From Anthoceros angustus (lineage: Eukaryota; Streptophyta; Anthocerotopsida; Anthocerotales; Anthocerotaceae): 64,000 bases of DNA. Shown here piece by piece: positions 32,677 through 42,246 of the stretch. The stretch is taken from the NCBI GenBank assembly GCA_010909165.1, contig MU008164.1, positions 372,001 to 436,000 of the forward strand, in the 5' to 3' direction. Within the stretch, counting starts at the first letter, position 1. Each line of letters starts with the position of its first letter. Made by a program: the position numbers and the translations under genes. The notes under the pieces are model-generated. The model did no database searches, was not told the origin of the DNA, and was given only the letters and a program-made list of their open reading frames with translations.

Positions 32677-34512
32677 TCATCCACTGATCAAGCTTTGGAT
32701 CACCGACCGGCTGATGTCCGTCATAGATAAGAGCGCTGCTAGGAGGGCTTCATCATAAAAACTGGAAGTGCAGGCTTCCACCCCACACCCCGCCTGCCTA
32801 CAAACCAGATAAGGCTCATCACTGCTGGAAACGGGCAGAAAATCCTCGAGCCCAAGTCCCTCCATGTGGGCATAGTGCTTTTGCTTAGATAGGCCTTTAG
32901 TCAGGATGTCTGCGGTGTTGTCCTCAGTATTGATATAACCGACTGTAATGACCCCACGTTCAACCACATCACGTATGTAGTGATGCTGGATTTCAATATG
33001 TTTAGTACGGGCGTGAAATTTCGGGTTTGCCACTAACTCAAGCGCAGACTGGTTGTCACAGAGAAGCTGCGTAGGCTGAAGTTGATGATCAAGATCAGCA
33101 AGGAAACTCCTCTCCCATTCAGCTTCTTTAGAAGCCTCTGTCAGAGACTTATATTCAGCTTCGGTGGAGCTGAGGGCAATACTCGCTTGCTTCTTACAAC
33201 TCCAGTTCACAGCTGCTGAGGCTAAAAGGAAACAGTACGTAGAAAGACTACGGCGAGAATCTTGATCTGACGCCCAGTCGGCATCGGTGTAACCTGTCAG
33301 GGTAAGCTGTGCTTTGCCACTTTGTCTGTACACCAAGCCTGTTGTATGAGTCCCCTTAAGGTAGCGGAAGATACGTTTTACAGCTGTCCAATGTGTCCTT
33401 CCAGGATTTTCCAGAAACTGGGATACTGTGCTCACAGAATATTGGATGTCGGGTCTCGTCCAGTTAGCAACAAAAATAAGGCTGCCCACCGCGTGCCTGT
33501 AAGGTACATCGCGCATATCTTCCATCTCTTCTGCAGTCTCAGGACACTGCTCTCGGGTAAGCTTGGTCCCGACTGCATAGGGGGTTGTAGCAGGACGAGC
33601 TTGGTCTAGGTTGAACTTCTTCAGTATTTCATTTACGTACTTGTACTGATGGATAATCATGAGGCCTTCGGATCTAATGCGAAGCAACTGTATGCCAAGA
33701 CAGAACTTCAACTCTCCAATATCCTTCATGTCAAACTTGCTGCTAAGTTTATTTTTGACATCTGACAGCAGCTGTTGATCATTGGTTGCGAGAATTACGT
33801 CGTCAACATACAAGGCTAAAATCACAATAGAAGACCCCACAGTGAGTTTGTAAACGTTAGTATCTGCCGTGCTCTGGACGAAAGCTATACTGAGCAAGTA
33901 TACGTGCATCGTAAGGTACCATACTCTCCCACTTTGCTTAAGTCCATAAATGCATTTCAACAACTTCAGGACTTTATTAAGGTGTTTTGGGTCTTCATAT
34001 CCCTCTGGCTGCAGCATGTAAAGTTCTTCGTCCAGGGCACCATACAAAAACGCAGTACAAACGTCCATCTGTTGAAGGTCCAAATTATGTTCTGTGGCAT
34101 AGGCAAGCAAGATCCTTATGGATTGAGTGCGTACAACTGGAGAAAAAGTGTCTTGGTAATCCAGACCCTCGACCTGGGTGAACCCGCGGGCAACTAAGCG
34201 AGCTTTGAATCGCCACCTCTCCCTTAGCATTGAGCTTGAGTTTGAATACCCATTTACAGGATATTGCCTTGCGACCCGGAGGGAGGTCTGCCAGTACCCA
34301 TGTCTTGTTCTTGACCAGTGACTGGTACTCGTCCTCAACGGCCTCTTTCCATTGTGCTGACTCAGGACCATCAAAAGCTTGAGATAAAGAGGTAGGCTCA
34401 TCTGGAAGAGATGGGCTAATAACAAGATGAGTCCGGAAATCTGTAGATTGATATGGGGGCTCTGCCCATTCGGATGGTGGGGGACGATGGCGAGAAGACC
34501 GCCTGAGCTCAT
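32677..34512 (-). CDS. reverse transcriptase and RNase H of copia element II
   Basis: The coding core starts about residue 95 of the 611-aa frame: RWRFKARLVARGFTQVEGLD, FSPVVRTQSIRILLA, QMDVCTAFLYGALDEELYM, CIYGLKQSGRVWY. The active-site box is ALYVDDVILAT. RNase H follows with YTDADWASDQDSRRS, SCKKQASIALSSTEAEY and DNQSALELVANPKFHARTKH. It ends HMEGLGLEDF. The first 90 residues are out of frame with the natural polyprotein; the true upstream part (PESAQWKEAVEDEYQSL ... ISCKWVFKLK) is in another frame at 34085-34798, so there is one frameshift near 34200. RT and RNase H residues look intact. Confidence 0.93.
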   Translation of the reverse strand: MSSGGLLAIVPHHPNGQSPHINLQISGLILLLAHLFQMSLPLYLKLLMVLSQHNGKRPLRTSTSHWSRTRHGYWQTSLRVARQYPVNGYSNSSSMLRERWRFKARLVARGFTQVEGLDYQDTFSPVVRTQSIRILLAYATEHNLDLQQMDVCTAFLYGALDEELYMLQPEGYEDPKHLNKVLKLLKCIYGLKQSGRVWYLTMHVYLLSIAFVQSTADTNVYKLTVGSSIVILALYVDDVILATNDQQLLSDVKNKLSSKFDMKDIGELKFCLGIQLLRIRSEGLMIIHQYKYVNEILKKFNLDQARPATTPYAVGTKLTREQCPETAEEMEDMRDVPYRHAVGSLIFVANWTRPDIQYSVSTVSQFLENPGRTHWTAVKRIFRYLKGTHTTGLVYRQSGKAQLTLTGYTDADWASDQDSRRSLSTYCFLLASAAVNWSCKKQASIALSSTEAEYKSLTEASKEAEWERSFLADLDHQLQPTQLLCDNQSALELVANPKFHARTKHIEIQHHYIRDVVERGVITVGYINTEDNTADILTKGLSKQKHYAHMEGLGLEDFLPVSSSDEPYLVCRQAGCGVEACTSSFYDEALLAALLSMTDISRSVIQSLISG

Positions 34513-34798
34513 CTGCAGGGGGTGCTTCTAGTGCGTGCTCTTGTTCGACTGCTTGGCCATCATGAACCTGGGCAGGTGCCTCCACAGCAAGGGGTCGATG
34601 ATCATAGTGTACAAGAGGGGGACGCTCATCAAGGATAGCATCCTGGTCAGGTTGTAATCCCTGTACAGCATTAGGAGCCTCGACAGGCTGCCAATCATCA
34701 TCACCTCTGGCAGGAGGTGGCAACTGTGGGGGAACTGCAACATGTTCCATGTCGTCCAGTGGGTAGTCGGCAGTTTCATCGGCATCCAAAACATCCAA
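34085..34798 (-). pseudogene. pol linker and start of RT of element II, frameshifted
   Basis: A proline- and acid-rich linker between integrase and RT (DADETADYPLDDMEHV, SSRHRPPPSEWAEPPYQS) runs into the RT N-terminal motif ESAQWKEAVEDEYQSLVKNK and GRKAISCKWVFKLK. The frame then leaves the RT frame near 34205. The same linker start occurs again at 35690-35760, the second copy of the internal duplication. Confidence 0.8.
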
Positions 34799-36312
34799 AT
34801 GTCCATGAATGGCTCCTGGGTCGGGGGAGGATGGATCAGTGGAGGATGGATGCAGTGTCTCCGTAAAGGTTACACTACGAAAAGTACCATGGAGTCTACC
34901 TCTGGGTTGTACAACTTGTAGGCTTTAACAAGCTCACTGTAACCAACAAAGATGAGGCCTTGAGCACGAGCATCCAACTTCTTTCTCTTCTCTGGAGGAA
35001 TATGGGCATATGCTTTGGATCCAAAAATCCTCAAATGGAGCAAGCTCGGCCTCTTGTGCCAAAAGACCTCATATGGAGTCTTCTGTGGGACCGAACTTGT
35101 AAGGACCCTATTCAGGATATAGGTGTGAACTACCGCCTCGCCAAGACTTGTGGTAAGCCCATATCAGCATGCTCCTCGTCATTCCTGTGAGGGTTTGGTT
35201 TTCCTCTCTCAAAATGCCGCTTTGTTATGGGCGCAGGCACAACAATCGTCAAGGATCCCATGCTCTTGAAGCAGCTCATCAAGAGATGAGTTGACGAACT
35301 CCGACCCATTGTCTGTCCTTAAAATCTTGAGAAGCATTGTCTTCAGACCATCAAAAGCTTGAGATAAAGAGGTAGGCTCATCTGGAAGGGATGGGCTAAT
35401 AACAAGATGAGTCCGGAAATCTGTAGATTGATATGGGGGCTCTGCCCATTCGGATGGTGGGGGACGATGGCGAGAGGACCGCCTGAGCTCATCTGCGGTG
35501 CTTGTGCGTGCTCATGTTATTTGCTTGGCCATCATGAACACAGGCGGGTGCATCCGAGGCGGTCGATGATCATAGTGTACAAGAGGGGACGCTCATCAAG
35601 GATAGCATCCGTGGGTTGTAATCCCTGTCACATTAGGAGCCTCGACAGTCGCTAATCATCTTCACCTGCGGAGGTAACATGTAGGCGCAACATGTTCCAT
35701 GTCATCCAGTGGGTAGTCGGCAGTTTCATCGGCATCCAAAACATCCGAATGTCCATGAATGGCTCCTGGGTCGGGGGAGGATGGATCAGTGGAGGATGGA
35801 TCAGTGGGTGCTGTTGGCTCCAGAAAGGTTACACTACGAGCAAGTACCATGGAGTCTGTCTCAGGGTTATATAACTTGTAGGCTTTAACAAGCTCACTGT
35901 AACCAACAAAGATAAGGCCTTGAGCACGAGCGTCCAACTTCTTTCTCTTCTCTGGAGGAATATGGGCATATGCTTTGGATCCAAAAATCCTCAAATGGAG
36001 CAAGGTTGGCCTCTTGTGCCAAAAGACCTCATATGGAGTCTTCTGTGGGACCGAACTTGTAAGGACCCTATTCAGGATATAGGTTGCAGTAACTACTGCC
36101 TCGGCCCAGTACCCTTGTGGTAAGCCTGCCCATATCAGCATGCTCCTCGTCATTCCCAGGAGGGTTTGGTTTTTCCTCTCTGAAATGCCGTTTTGTTGCG
36201 GCGTGTAGGGCACAGTCAACTGTCGAAGGATCCCATGCTCTTGAAGCAGCTCATCAAGAGATGAGTTGACGAACTCCGACCCATTGTCTGTCCTTAAAAT
36301 CTTGAGAAGCAT
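34370..36312. repeat. tandem duplication of about 970 bp inside element II
   Basis: 34370-35342 and 35347-36312 carry the same pol segment (linker, end of integrase). The outer halves (34370-34800 and 35690-36312) are clean and coding. The inner halves (34800-35342 and 35347-35690) are riddled with small losses at CAG and CTG. That mirror arrangement is what two overlapping, unpolished contig ends would give. Confidence 0.75.
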
Positions 36313-36928
36313 GCCTGATTGTCTTTGTGCAGTTAAGAGCCATTCCTTGAAGTAACTAAAGGTGTCACTTTTCATATGCATGGGGAAGGTCCAGGTGTAA
36401 CGACTGTAATCATCAGTTAGAGTAAAGAAATATCTGGAACCACCTAAAGATGGCTCATGGATCTTCCCTGATATGTCAGCGTGCACTAACTCAAGGACTT
36501 GTGTGGCTCTATGTGCAGAGGCATTAGGAAAGGGGGATTCCTTTTGCTTGGCCAGGATGCAAGATTCGCAGACTGGTAAGTCTTTAAAACATTTAGAGTG
36601 GCTCCCTGTGACACTCCATAACTGACATGTCAATTAGCTTAGATCTGTTGACATGTCCTAATCTGGCATGCCACAATACGGCCTCTTGCTTTGCACTAAC
36701 TGAATTTCTGGCAGTGGAGTGTGCAGCATGATTGGAAACAATGGCGGAGCTGCAAGTGATGTTCAATCTGTATAAATCATGGTCTAAGATACCTTTGAAA
36801 ACACATGTATCTGGGTATGCCTTTCTATAGAAAGAACAGTGATTAGAATCAACACGCATACATAAGGTACGCAGACGCATCAACTGGCTCATGGACATGA
36901 GATTTTTGGCCATGCATGGAACAAACAA
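35662..36928 (-). pseudogene. pre-integrase and integrase of element II
   Basis: 36928-36593 carries LWHARLGHVNRSKLIDM. 36633-35662 carries CESCILAKQKESPFPN, VLELVHADISGKIHEP (first catalytic Asp), FTLTDDYSRYTW, LKILRTDNGSEFVNSS (second Asp), PYTPQQNGISERKNQTL (catalytic Glu), then YWAEAVVTATYILNR and the C-terminal chromo-like SKAYAHIPPEKRKKLD. The integrase triad is complete. A frame change separates the two frames near 36600. Confidence 0.9.
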
Positions 36929-36935
36929 ACATCAT

Positions 36936-38062
36936 CTAATCTGAGGTCTGTACTGTCCTGCAGCCTGAAGATACAGGTACCCTTGCCTTCAACGGGCAGA
37001 CTTGTTGTACTTTGCTCATCACCAAGCAGGACCTTGTCATTGACATGACCAAGGTCAAGGGTAGTAAATAACTCCCTGTCTTTGCAGATGTGAGTCGTAG
37101 CGCCGGAGTCCAGATACCAACTACAGTCATCATGTAGGGAACTAGAAAGGCAAACGGTAAGTATCTTGACCGGTGCCTTAGTTTCTCCAGGATTTTTCTC
37201 CTCGACAAAGCAAAGATTAGTTTCCTACTGCTGCTCACCGCCTTCTTTATGGCAGCCTTGCCCAATGGCTGTGGGTGCCACACCGCTTGCAAGAACCTGG
37301 ACGTTTGGTGGAGGAGCTAGCGAACGGGCCTCTGTCCAACAGAACGGGCTGTAGCCGAGTGCTCTCGAATTTGGCCTTGCCTCTGAAAGGTCGTAAATTC
37401 ACAGCTAATACTCTCTCGGTTCTGTTCTTAGGAACAGCACCGGAAAGGGTACGAGCCTGTTCCTCCTGATAGAGTGGCCGATGTCCTCAATAAGAAGTCA
37501 GCAGATCCCGAGGCTTTACAGTCCGCTTTTGAGCAAAGGATAAATTGATATGAAGGTGGGAGACTAATGAGTAGCTGGGATACAGCTTCGACTTCTGGCA
37601 TCTTGTTACCAGTCAACGAAGTGATCTGGGCCCTAAGATGTCGGAACTTGCTGGTATGAGCAGCTTCTCTCCTTCCTTCATTTTCAAAGCATAAAACGCC
37701 ATTCTTGCGGCTGATAACGACAGCATGTTGGTGGACCGATAAGTGGTTTCTAACTGGTGCCAGATAGCCTCCGCTGTGTCCAAGAACTCAATATCAGGCA
37801 CAAGATCTGCATCTAGGCCATTGATGAGGAGGGCCATAGCGACACCATTGTGGTGCATCCACTTGGCATGATCATCAGGGTGTGTGGAAGGATCAGGCTG
37901 CTTGAAAGTGCCATCGAGGACTGGCCAAACTCCACGAGCAGACATGATGGCCTTAATCCTGACTCGCCAAATGAGGTAACCATTTCCCTTAAACCGATCT
38001 TTTTCCTTCAATTCTGAAGTGAAAGATAGTGCTAGGGTCGGATGTGAATTTGACGAAGCCAT
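36936..38062 (-). pseudogene. gag and protease of element II
   Basis: 38062-37613 starts MASSNSHPTLALSFTSELKE, then KDRFKGNGYLIWRVRIKAIM and WHQLETTYRS, a UBN2-like gag. 37616-37428 continues in another frame. A degenerate zinc knuckle (CKRCGTHSHWARLP) lies near 37290-37240. The protease site WYLDSGATTHICKDRE is readable at about 37120-37075. Several frameshifts. Confidence 0.82.
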
Positions 38063-38543
38063 GTTTGGACTTCCAGGTCAGGTATAACGAAGAAGCTATA
38101 CGGAGTTATGGTTACTACGGGACAGATAAGTATCTATGCCTAGTATGCCCAATTCCATGCTTGGAACGTAAGGACTGACCATTAGATGCAGGAGGGGTGG
38201 TTGGGAAGGTTCAGCCGGAGGAGGGGATACCAAGGAGACATGTCCTTCTCGTGCTGAACTTCTCAACTTCCTTTCGCACACTAGTGAACAGTTGCACTTG
38301 TGGGCATAACCCTAAAAATAGATGTCGGTTCAAAAACTAAAACTGACAATTAGGGCTTGCAACTAACCGTCATGTCCCTATCGCGTGAATGTATCGCTCA
38401 AAGTTGACTTAACTGGCGTATGCAAGAAGTGCAAGGTGAAGGGGTGCGTGTTCCATTAGGTCGCTCGCATCCGGCCGATCCGGCGCCATGTGAGTGCCAT
38501 CGATCGCAGCGGAAGTGCTCAAGGAGCATGGGCCGTTGTATAA

Positions 38544-39149
38544 TCAAAGCTGAATGGGTAAACCGTTCTCCAGACCCTGCAATCTAAGGTCCATCTTTTT
38601 CAAGATTTCAGTCAAATAATCAATATCTTGTTTGATGTCCAGTTTGCAGGCTGAGATAGCTTGTTCAGCGTTGAGAATTAGGCTGTCGACTCTGTTCCTG
38701 GTAGACTCCTGATTTGCAAGCGTTAAAGTGAACACCTTCTCCACACAATCTGAGGTAACCAGTGATCTGCCACTAGTTTGGTCCCTGAATTGTGTGGGAT
38801 TACTGATGGTGTTATCTCTTTGTTGTGGCACAGACTGTCTTGAGCAAGAGGAGGATGCCTCTGTGCTAGGTCTGAAGAATAGATTTGGATTCTGTCCTCT
38901 GTTACGGCAACGCTCCCTATACAGGCGATCCACTCCTCTATTTCTGTGGAGGAGATGAGCCGGTCCAGGAGGAGTGCTTCGCTGTGCCACAAAACGTCTT
39001 AGCCAGAGTGCAGGGTATTCGTACTCGTAGAGGTCCAGCAACGTGTCAATGGGCAACGTTGCTGTTTGCTTTCGTAGGCGACCTTCCTGATTGTAATTTC
39101 CTGGAGGTCCACCACGCCGGCTTCCTCTAGAACCACCCTGCCTCGGCAT
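38544..39149 (-). CDS. pre-gag ORF of copia element II
   Basis: 201 aa between the primer binding site and gag. The N-terminus is strongly basic and Gly-rich (RQGGSRGSRRGGPPGNYNQE), followed by FVAQRSTPPGPAHLLHRNRG and a Ser/Gln-rich stretch. The C-terminal third looks like a coiled coil (NRVDSLILNAEQ, DIDYLTEILKKMDLRLQGLE). No known domain. The layout parallels the ORFs at 28654-29340 and 49488-49027. Confidence 0.6.
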   Translation of the reverse strand: MPRQGGSRGSRRGGPPGNYNQEGRLRKQTATLPIDTLLDLYEYEYPALWLRRFVAQRSTPPGPAHLLHRNRGVDRLYRERCRNRGQNPNLFFRPSTEASSSCSRQSVPQQRDNTISNPTQFRDQTSGRSLVTSDCVEKVFTLTLANQESTRNRVDSLILNAEQAISACKLDIKQDIDYLTEILKKMDLRLQGLENGLPIQL

Positions 39150-39182
39150 TCTTAGGAGATCTTAGCAGGAAAACAGAGCATG

Positions 39183-39194
39183 GCTCTGATACCA
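39183..39194 (-). other. primer binding site of element II
   Basis: GCTCTGATACCA on the plus strand, so TGGTATCAGAGC on the element's strand, abutting its 5' LTR. Confidence 0.9.
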
Positions 39195-39381
39195 TGTAAA
39201 TTATCGAGCAGAAGCGAGAGGTGCATGAACTCTTGATAGTTGGATTAATTAATGAATGCAACACAAAATCATTGTTTTATACTGACCACGCGACTGTTCA
39301 TGTATGTAACCCTAATTCACATAACCCTAGTCCGAGTGACCATGTGTCTAGGTTTAACTGACCGATAACCCTATCGTAACA
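39195..39381 (-). repeat. 5' LTR of element II
   Basis: Matches 31802-31983. A further, more damaged copy lies at about 40874-41050 in the duplicated block. Confidence 0.88.
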
Positions 39382-39697
39382 GTGTTACCTTTGATGAAGG
39401 CAGCACTTGGGCATCAGTGGGAGCTTCCCAGGATCCCCCTCTTGAGGATGATGATGACACAACAAAGGCCTGTATTCAATTTGATCAAACCGATCATGGG
39501 ACTCAAGTTGTTCTACGAGGATGTTGCCCCTATGCGTGGGGATGCTCCGGCTGATGATCTTGTTGATGATTCAGCAGGTTTTGACCTTGTTGGTCTTGAA
39601 GAGCGTAGCTCGCACAACATAAGATGTACCCGACAAGCTTCATCGCCTTACGTGAGCCCGATCCAAGTTTTGTACCAGATCGGTGAGCATGGGTGCC
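39382..39697 (+). pseudogene. pol continuation of element I after the element II insertion
   Basis: The text VTFDEGSTWASVGASQDPP resumes the element I polyprotein, followed by the acid-rich linker (DDLVDDSAGFDLVGLE). Instead of RT, the sequence passes directly into the region holding the antisense ORF. The duplicate at 41050-41360 reads the same linker without frame breaks (DDDDTTVPPDSQFDQTDHG). Confidence 0.8.
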
Positions 39698-40216
39698 TTA
39701 GAAGCTCACAATCTGAGTCTTCTCGTTGCTGTGTCGAGGCTTGGGGAACTTCACATGCACACTGCGGGTGGAGCCGTCATCATAGTATGCAAAATCCAAG
39801 TTCAGGACCCTGACCAGACAGGTGAACTCAACTTTTGGCGACGAAGGAAAGGGAGGAGCGCTCATATCTCGGCGAGTTCTGAAGCCTTCGACCTTGCGCC
39901 GCTCCAGAACTTCTTTTGTTGTCCCTTTCGGCCTTCCAACTCTTCGCCTGCTGGTGGACGCTTTGTTCTCAACACTCTTCTCAACCTTGGTAGTTGTCCT
40001 AGGCGCAAACCTCCCTAGGGCATCGCGCTGTTGGCGGCGGGTCTTGGGAGCGGCATCAGAATCAGAACTTGAAGAAGCCATGATTGACAGGAGGCGCGCG
40101 ACTCTACGCCTCAACAGCTCAGTAAATACTTGGGACGTGAAGAGGCTGAATGTTATGTAGGCGGCGCACCTCATCACAACAGTTTGGGCACTGGAACAGG
40201 TACTTGAAGATACCAT
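39698..40216 (-). CDS. antisense ORF of copia family A (in element I)
   Basis: 172 aa on the strand opposite to element I. From the internal Met at about 40081 it reads MASSSSDSDAAPKTRRQQRD, then ALGRFAPRTTTKVEK, RRRVGRPKGTTKEVLERRK (AT-hook-like GRPKG core) and LDFAYYDDGSTRSVHVKFPK. Upstream, in another frame (40290-40160), FKYLFQCPNCCDEVRRLH gives a CxxC...H metal-site-like motif that may be an earlier exon or a frameshifted N-terminus. Element IV has a GRPKGTTKE-like segment in the matching antisense position at 44070-44096. No known family recognised. A DNA-binding role is a guess from the basic motif. Confidence 0.55.
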   Translation of the reverse strand: MVSSSTCSSAQTVVMRCAAYITFSLFTSQVFTELLRRRVARLLSIMASSSSDSDAAPKTRRQQRDALGRFAPRTTTKVEKSVENKASTSRRRVGRPKGTTKEVLERRKVEGFRTRRDMSAPPFPSSPKVEFTCLVRVLNLDFAYYDDGSTRSVHVKFPKPRHSNEKTQIVSF

Positions 40217-40377
40217 CTTGATTCACTGTGACTTGAAAAGATGGAGCGTAACCAAGGATGTAAATCGCTATTATGGCGCTTTGAAGATTAAAGACAACCC
40301 ACCGAACTTACCATACCACGCACCCCCACCACCATGAAGACTGAATATGCAAATGAATCATGACCAACAAGTGGGAG

Positions 40378-40594
40378 TAAAGGAATAGATGTGTTGGAAT
40401 CATGATTAGGGTTCATTCGGTTAAGTTATTTTAAAAGGTCATGGCGTTTCATTAGGGTTACGTATGTTCATAAAGGCGTGGCTTTTGGTTTTACTTAAAC
40501 CATTATGAACTTTAATTGTGTGTGTATTCTTTACATATATAGTGTGATACAATGTAATACAATTATTAATCTGTATATTCCATTTATCCTAAAA
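40378..40594 (+). repeat. 3' LTR of element I
   Basis: 217 bp, five visible differences from the 5' LTR. It is preceded by aacaagtgggag, a polypurine-like tract, and followed by the target duplication TCGAG. Confidence 0.88.
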
Positions 40595-42246
40595 TCGAGG
40601 ACACGATCAAGCTGCTCGACAAGGTGAAAAATGTAGAGCCGAGGAGGAGTGAGCTAAACCAGAACCAGTGATTAAATTTCTCGATAGGCTTCATCCACTG
40701 CCGTTGCCAGTGCGCTGGTCGTAACTAATCGCTCGTTGTCTTCAGAAGGAGTTTTGATTGGTGAGTTATCATCAATAAACTGGAAGCATACGCCCACGCC
40801 CGGCTTCCTCTAGAACCACCACCGCCCATTCTTAGAGATCTTGGCGGGAAAAGCAGGCATGGCTCGATACCATGTAAATTATCGAGCGAGCGAGGTTATG
40901 AACTCTTGATAGTTGGATTAATTAATGAATGCAACACAAAATCATTGTTTTATATACGCGACTGCATCATGTATGTAACCCTAATTCACATAACCTAGTC
41001 CGAGTGACCATGTGTCTAGGTTTAAGCCGACCGATAACCCTATCGTAACAGTGTTACCTTTGATGAAGGCAGCACTTGGGCATCAGTGGGAGCTTCCCAG
41101 GATCCCCCTCTTGAGGATGATGATGACACAACAGTGCCTCCAGATTCCCAATTTGATCAAACTGATCATGGGACTCAAGTTGTTCCTGCTGAGGATGTTG
41201 CCCCTATGCGTGGGGATGCTCCGGCTGATGATCTTGTTGATGATTCAGCAGGTTTTGACCTTGTTGGTCTTGAAGACGCAGCTGCAGAGCCTGCACAACC
41301 AGATGTACCTGACAAGCGCTTCATCATCAGTTCTGTGAGCCCGATCCAAGTTTTGTACCAGATCGGTGAGCATGGGTGCCTTAGAAGCTCACAATCTGAG
41401 TCTTCTCGTTGCTGTGTCGAGGCTTGGGGAACTTCACATGCACCGAGCTGGCTATCATAGTATGCAAAATCCAAGTTCAGACCCCGACTGCATGTGTGAA
41501 CTCAACTTTGGCGGCGAAAGGGAGGAGCGCTCATATCTCGGCGAAGTTCAAGCCTTCGACCTTCGCCCCGAGAACTTCTTTGTTGTCCCTTCGGCCTTCC
41601 AACTCTTCGCCTACTGGTGGACGCTTTGTTCTCAACACTCTTCTCAACCTTGGTAGTTGTCCTAGGCGCAAACCTCCTAGGCATCGCGCTGTTGGCGGGT
41701 CTTGGGAGCGACATCGATCGAACTTGAAGAAGCCATGATTGACAGGAGGCGCGCGACTCTACGCCTCAACAGCTACTTGGGACGTGAAGAGGCTGAATGT
41801 TATGTAGGCGGCGCACCTCATCACAGCAGTTTGGGCACTGGAACAGGTACTTGAAGATACCATCTTGATTCACTGTGACTTGAAAAGATGGAGCGTAACC
41901 AAGGACAGAAATCGTTGGCTATGGCGCTTGAAGATTAAAGACAACCCAGCTGAACTTACAGTCCACGGGCACCCTGCAGCCGACCATGAAGACTGAACAT
42001 GCAAATGAATCATGACCAACAAGTGGGAGTAAAGGAATAGATGTGTTGGAATCATGATTAGGGTTCATTCGGTTAAGTTATTTTAAAAGGTCATGGCGTT
42101 TCATTAGGGTTACGTATGTTCATAAAGGCGTGGCTTTTGGTTTTACTTAAACCATTATGAACTTTAATTGTGTGTGTATTCTTTACATATATAGTGTGAT
42201 ACAATGTAATACAATTATTAATCTGTATATTCCATTTATCCTAAAA

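Larger units (their letters stand above)
31802..39381 (-). mobile_element. copia element II (family B), inserted in pol of element I
   Basis: LTRs are at 31802-31983 and 39195-39381 (TGTAAATTATC ... ATCGTAACA, canonical TG...CA). Read on the minus strand, the primer binding site is 39194-39183 and the polypurine tract is the complement of 31984-31990. The order is pre-gag ORF, gag, protease, integrase, RT, RNase H, with a plus-strand antisense ORF next to the 3' LTR. A clean 5-bp target duplication is not visible; the left flank is gccagga and the right is gtgtt. An internal direct duplication (34.4-36.3 kb) may be an assembly artefact. Confidence 0.9.
28080..40594 (+). mobile_element. full-length copia element I (family A), 12.5 kb including nested element II
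   Basis: Two 217-bp LTRs (28080-28296 and 40378-40594) differ at five positions that I can count. The target duplication TCGAG is at 28075-28079 and 40595-40599. A primer binding site follows the left LTR, and a purine-rich AAGTGGGAG precedes the right one. Inside are a pre-gag ORF, gag, protease, and integrase. Pol is then split at 31801 by element II and continues at 39382. No RT or RNase H is present. An antisense ORF fills the 3' end. LTR ends are TAAAGGA...TCCTAAAA rather than TG...CA. Confidence 0.85.

Noticed and set aside
35407-35655. Plus-strand ORF in element II
   Set aside because: Shadow frame in a damaged copy of pol; no independent support.
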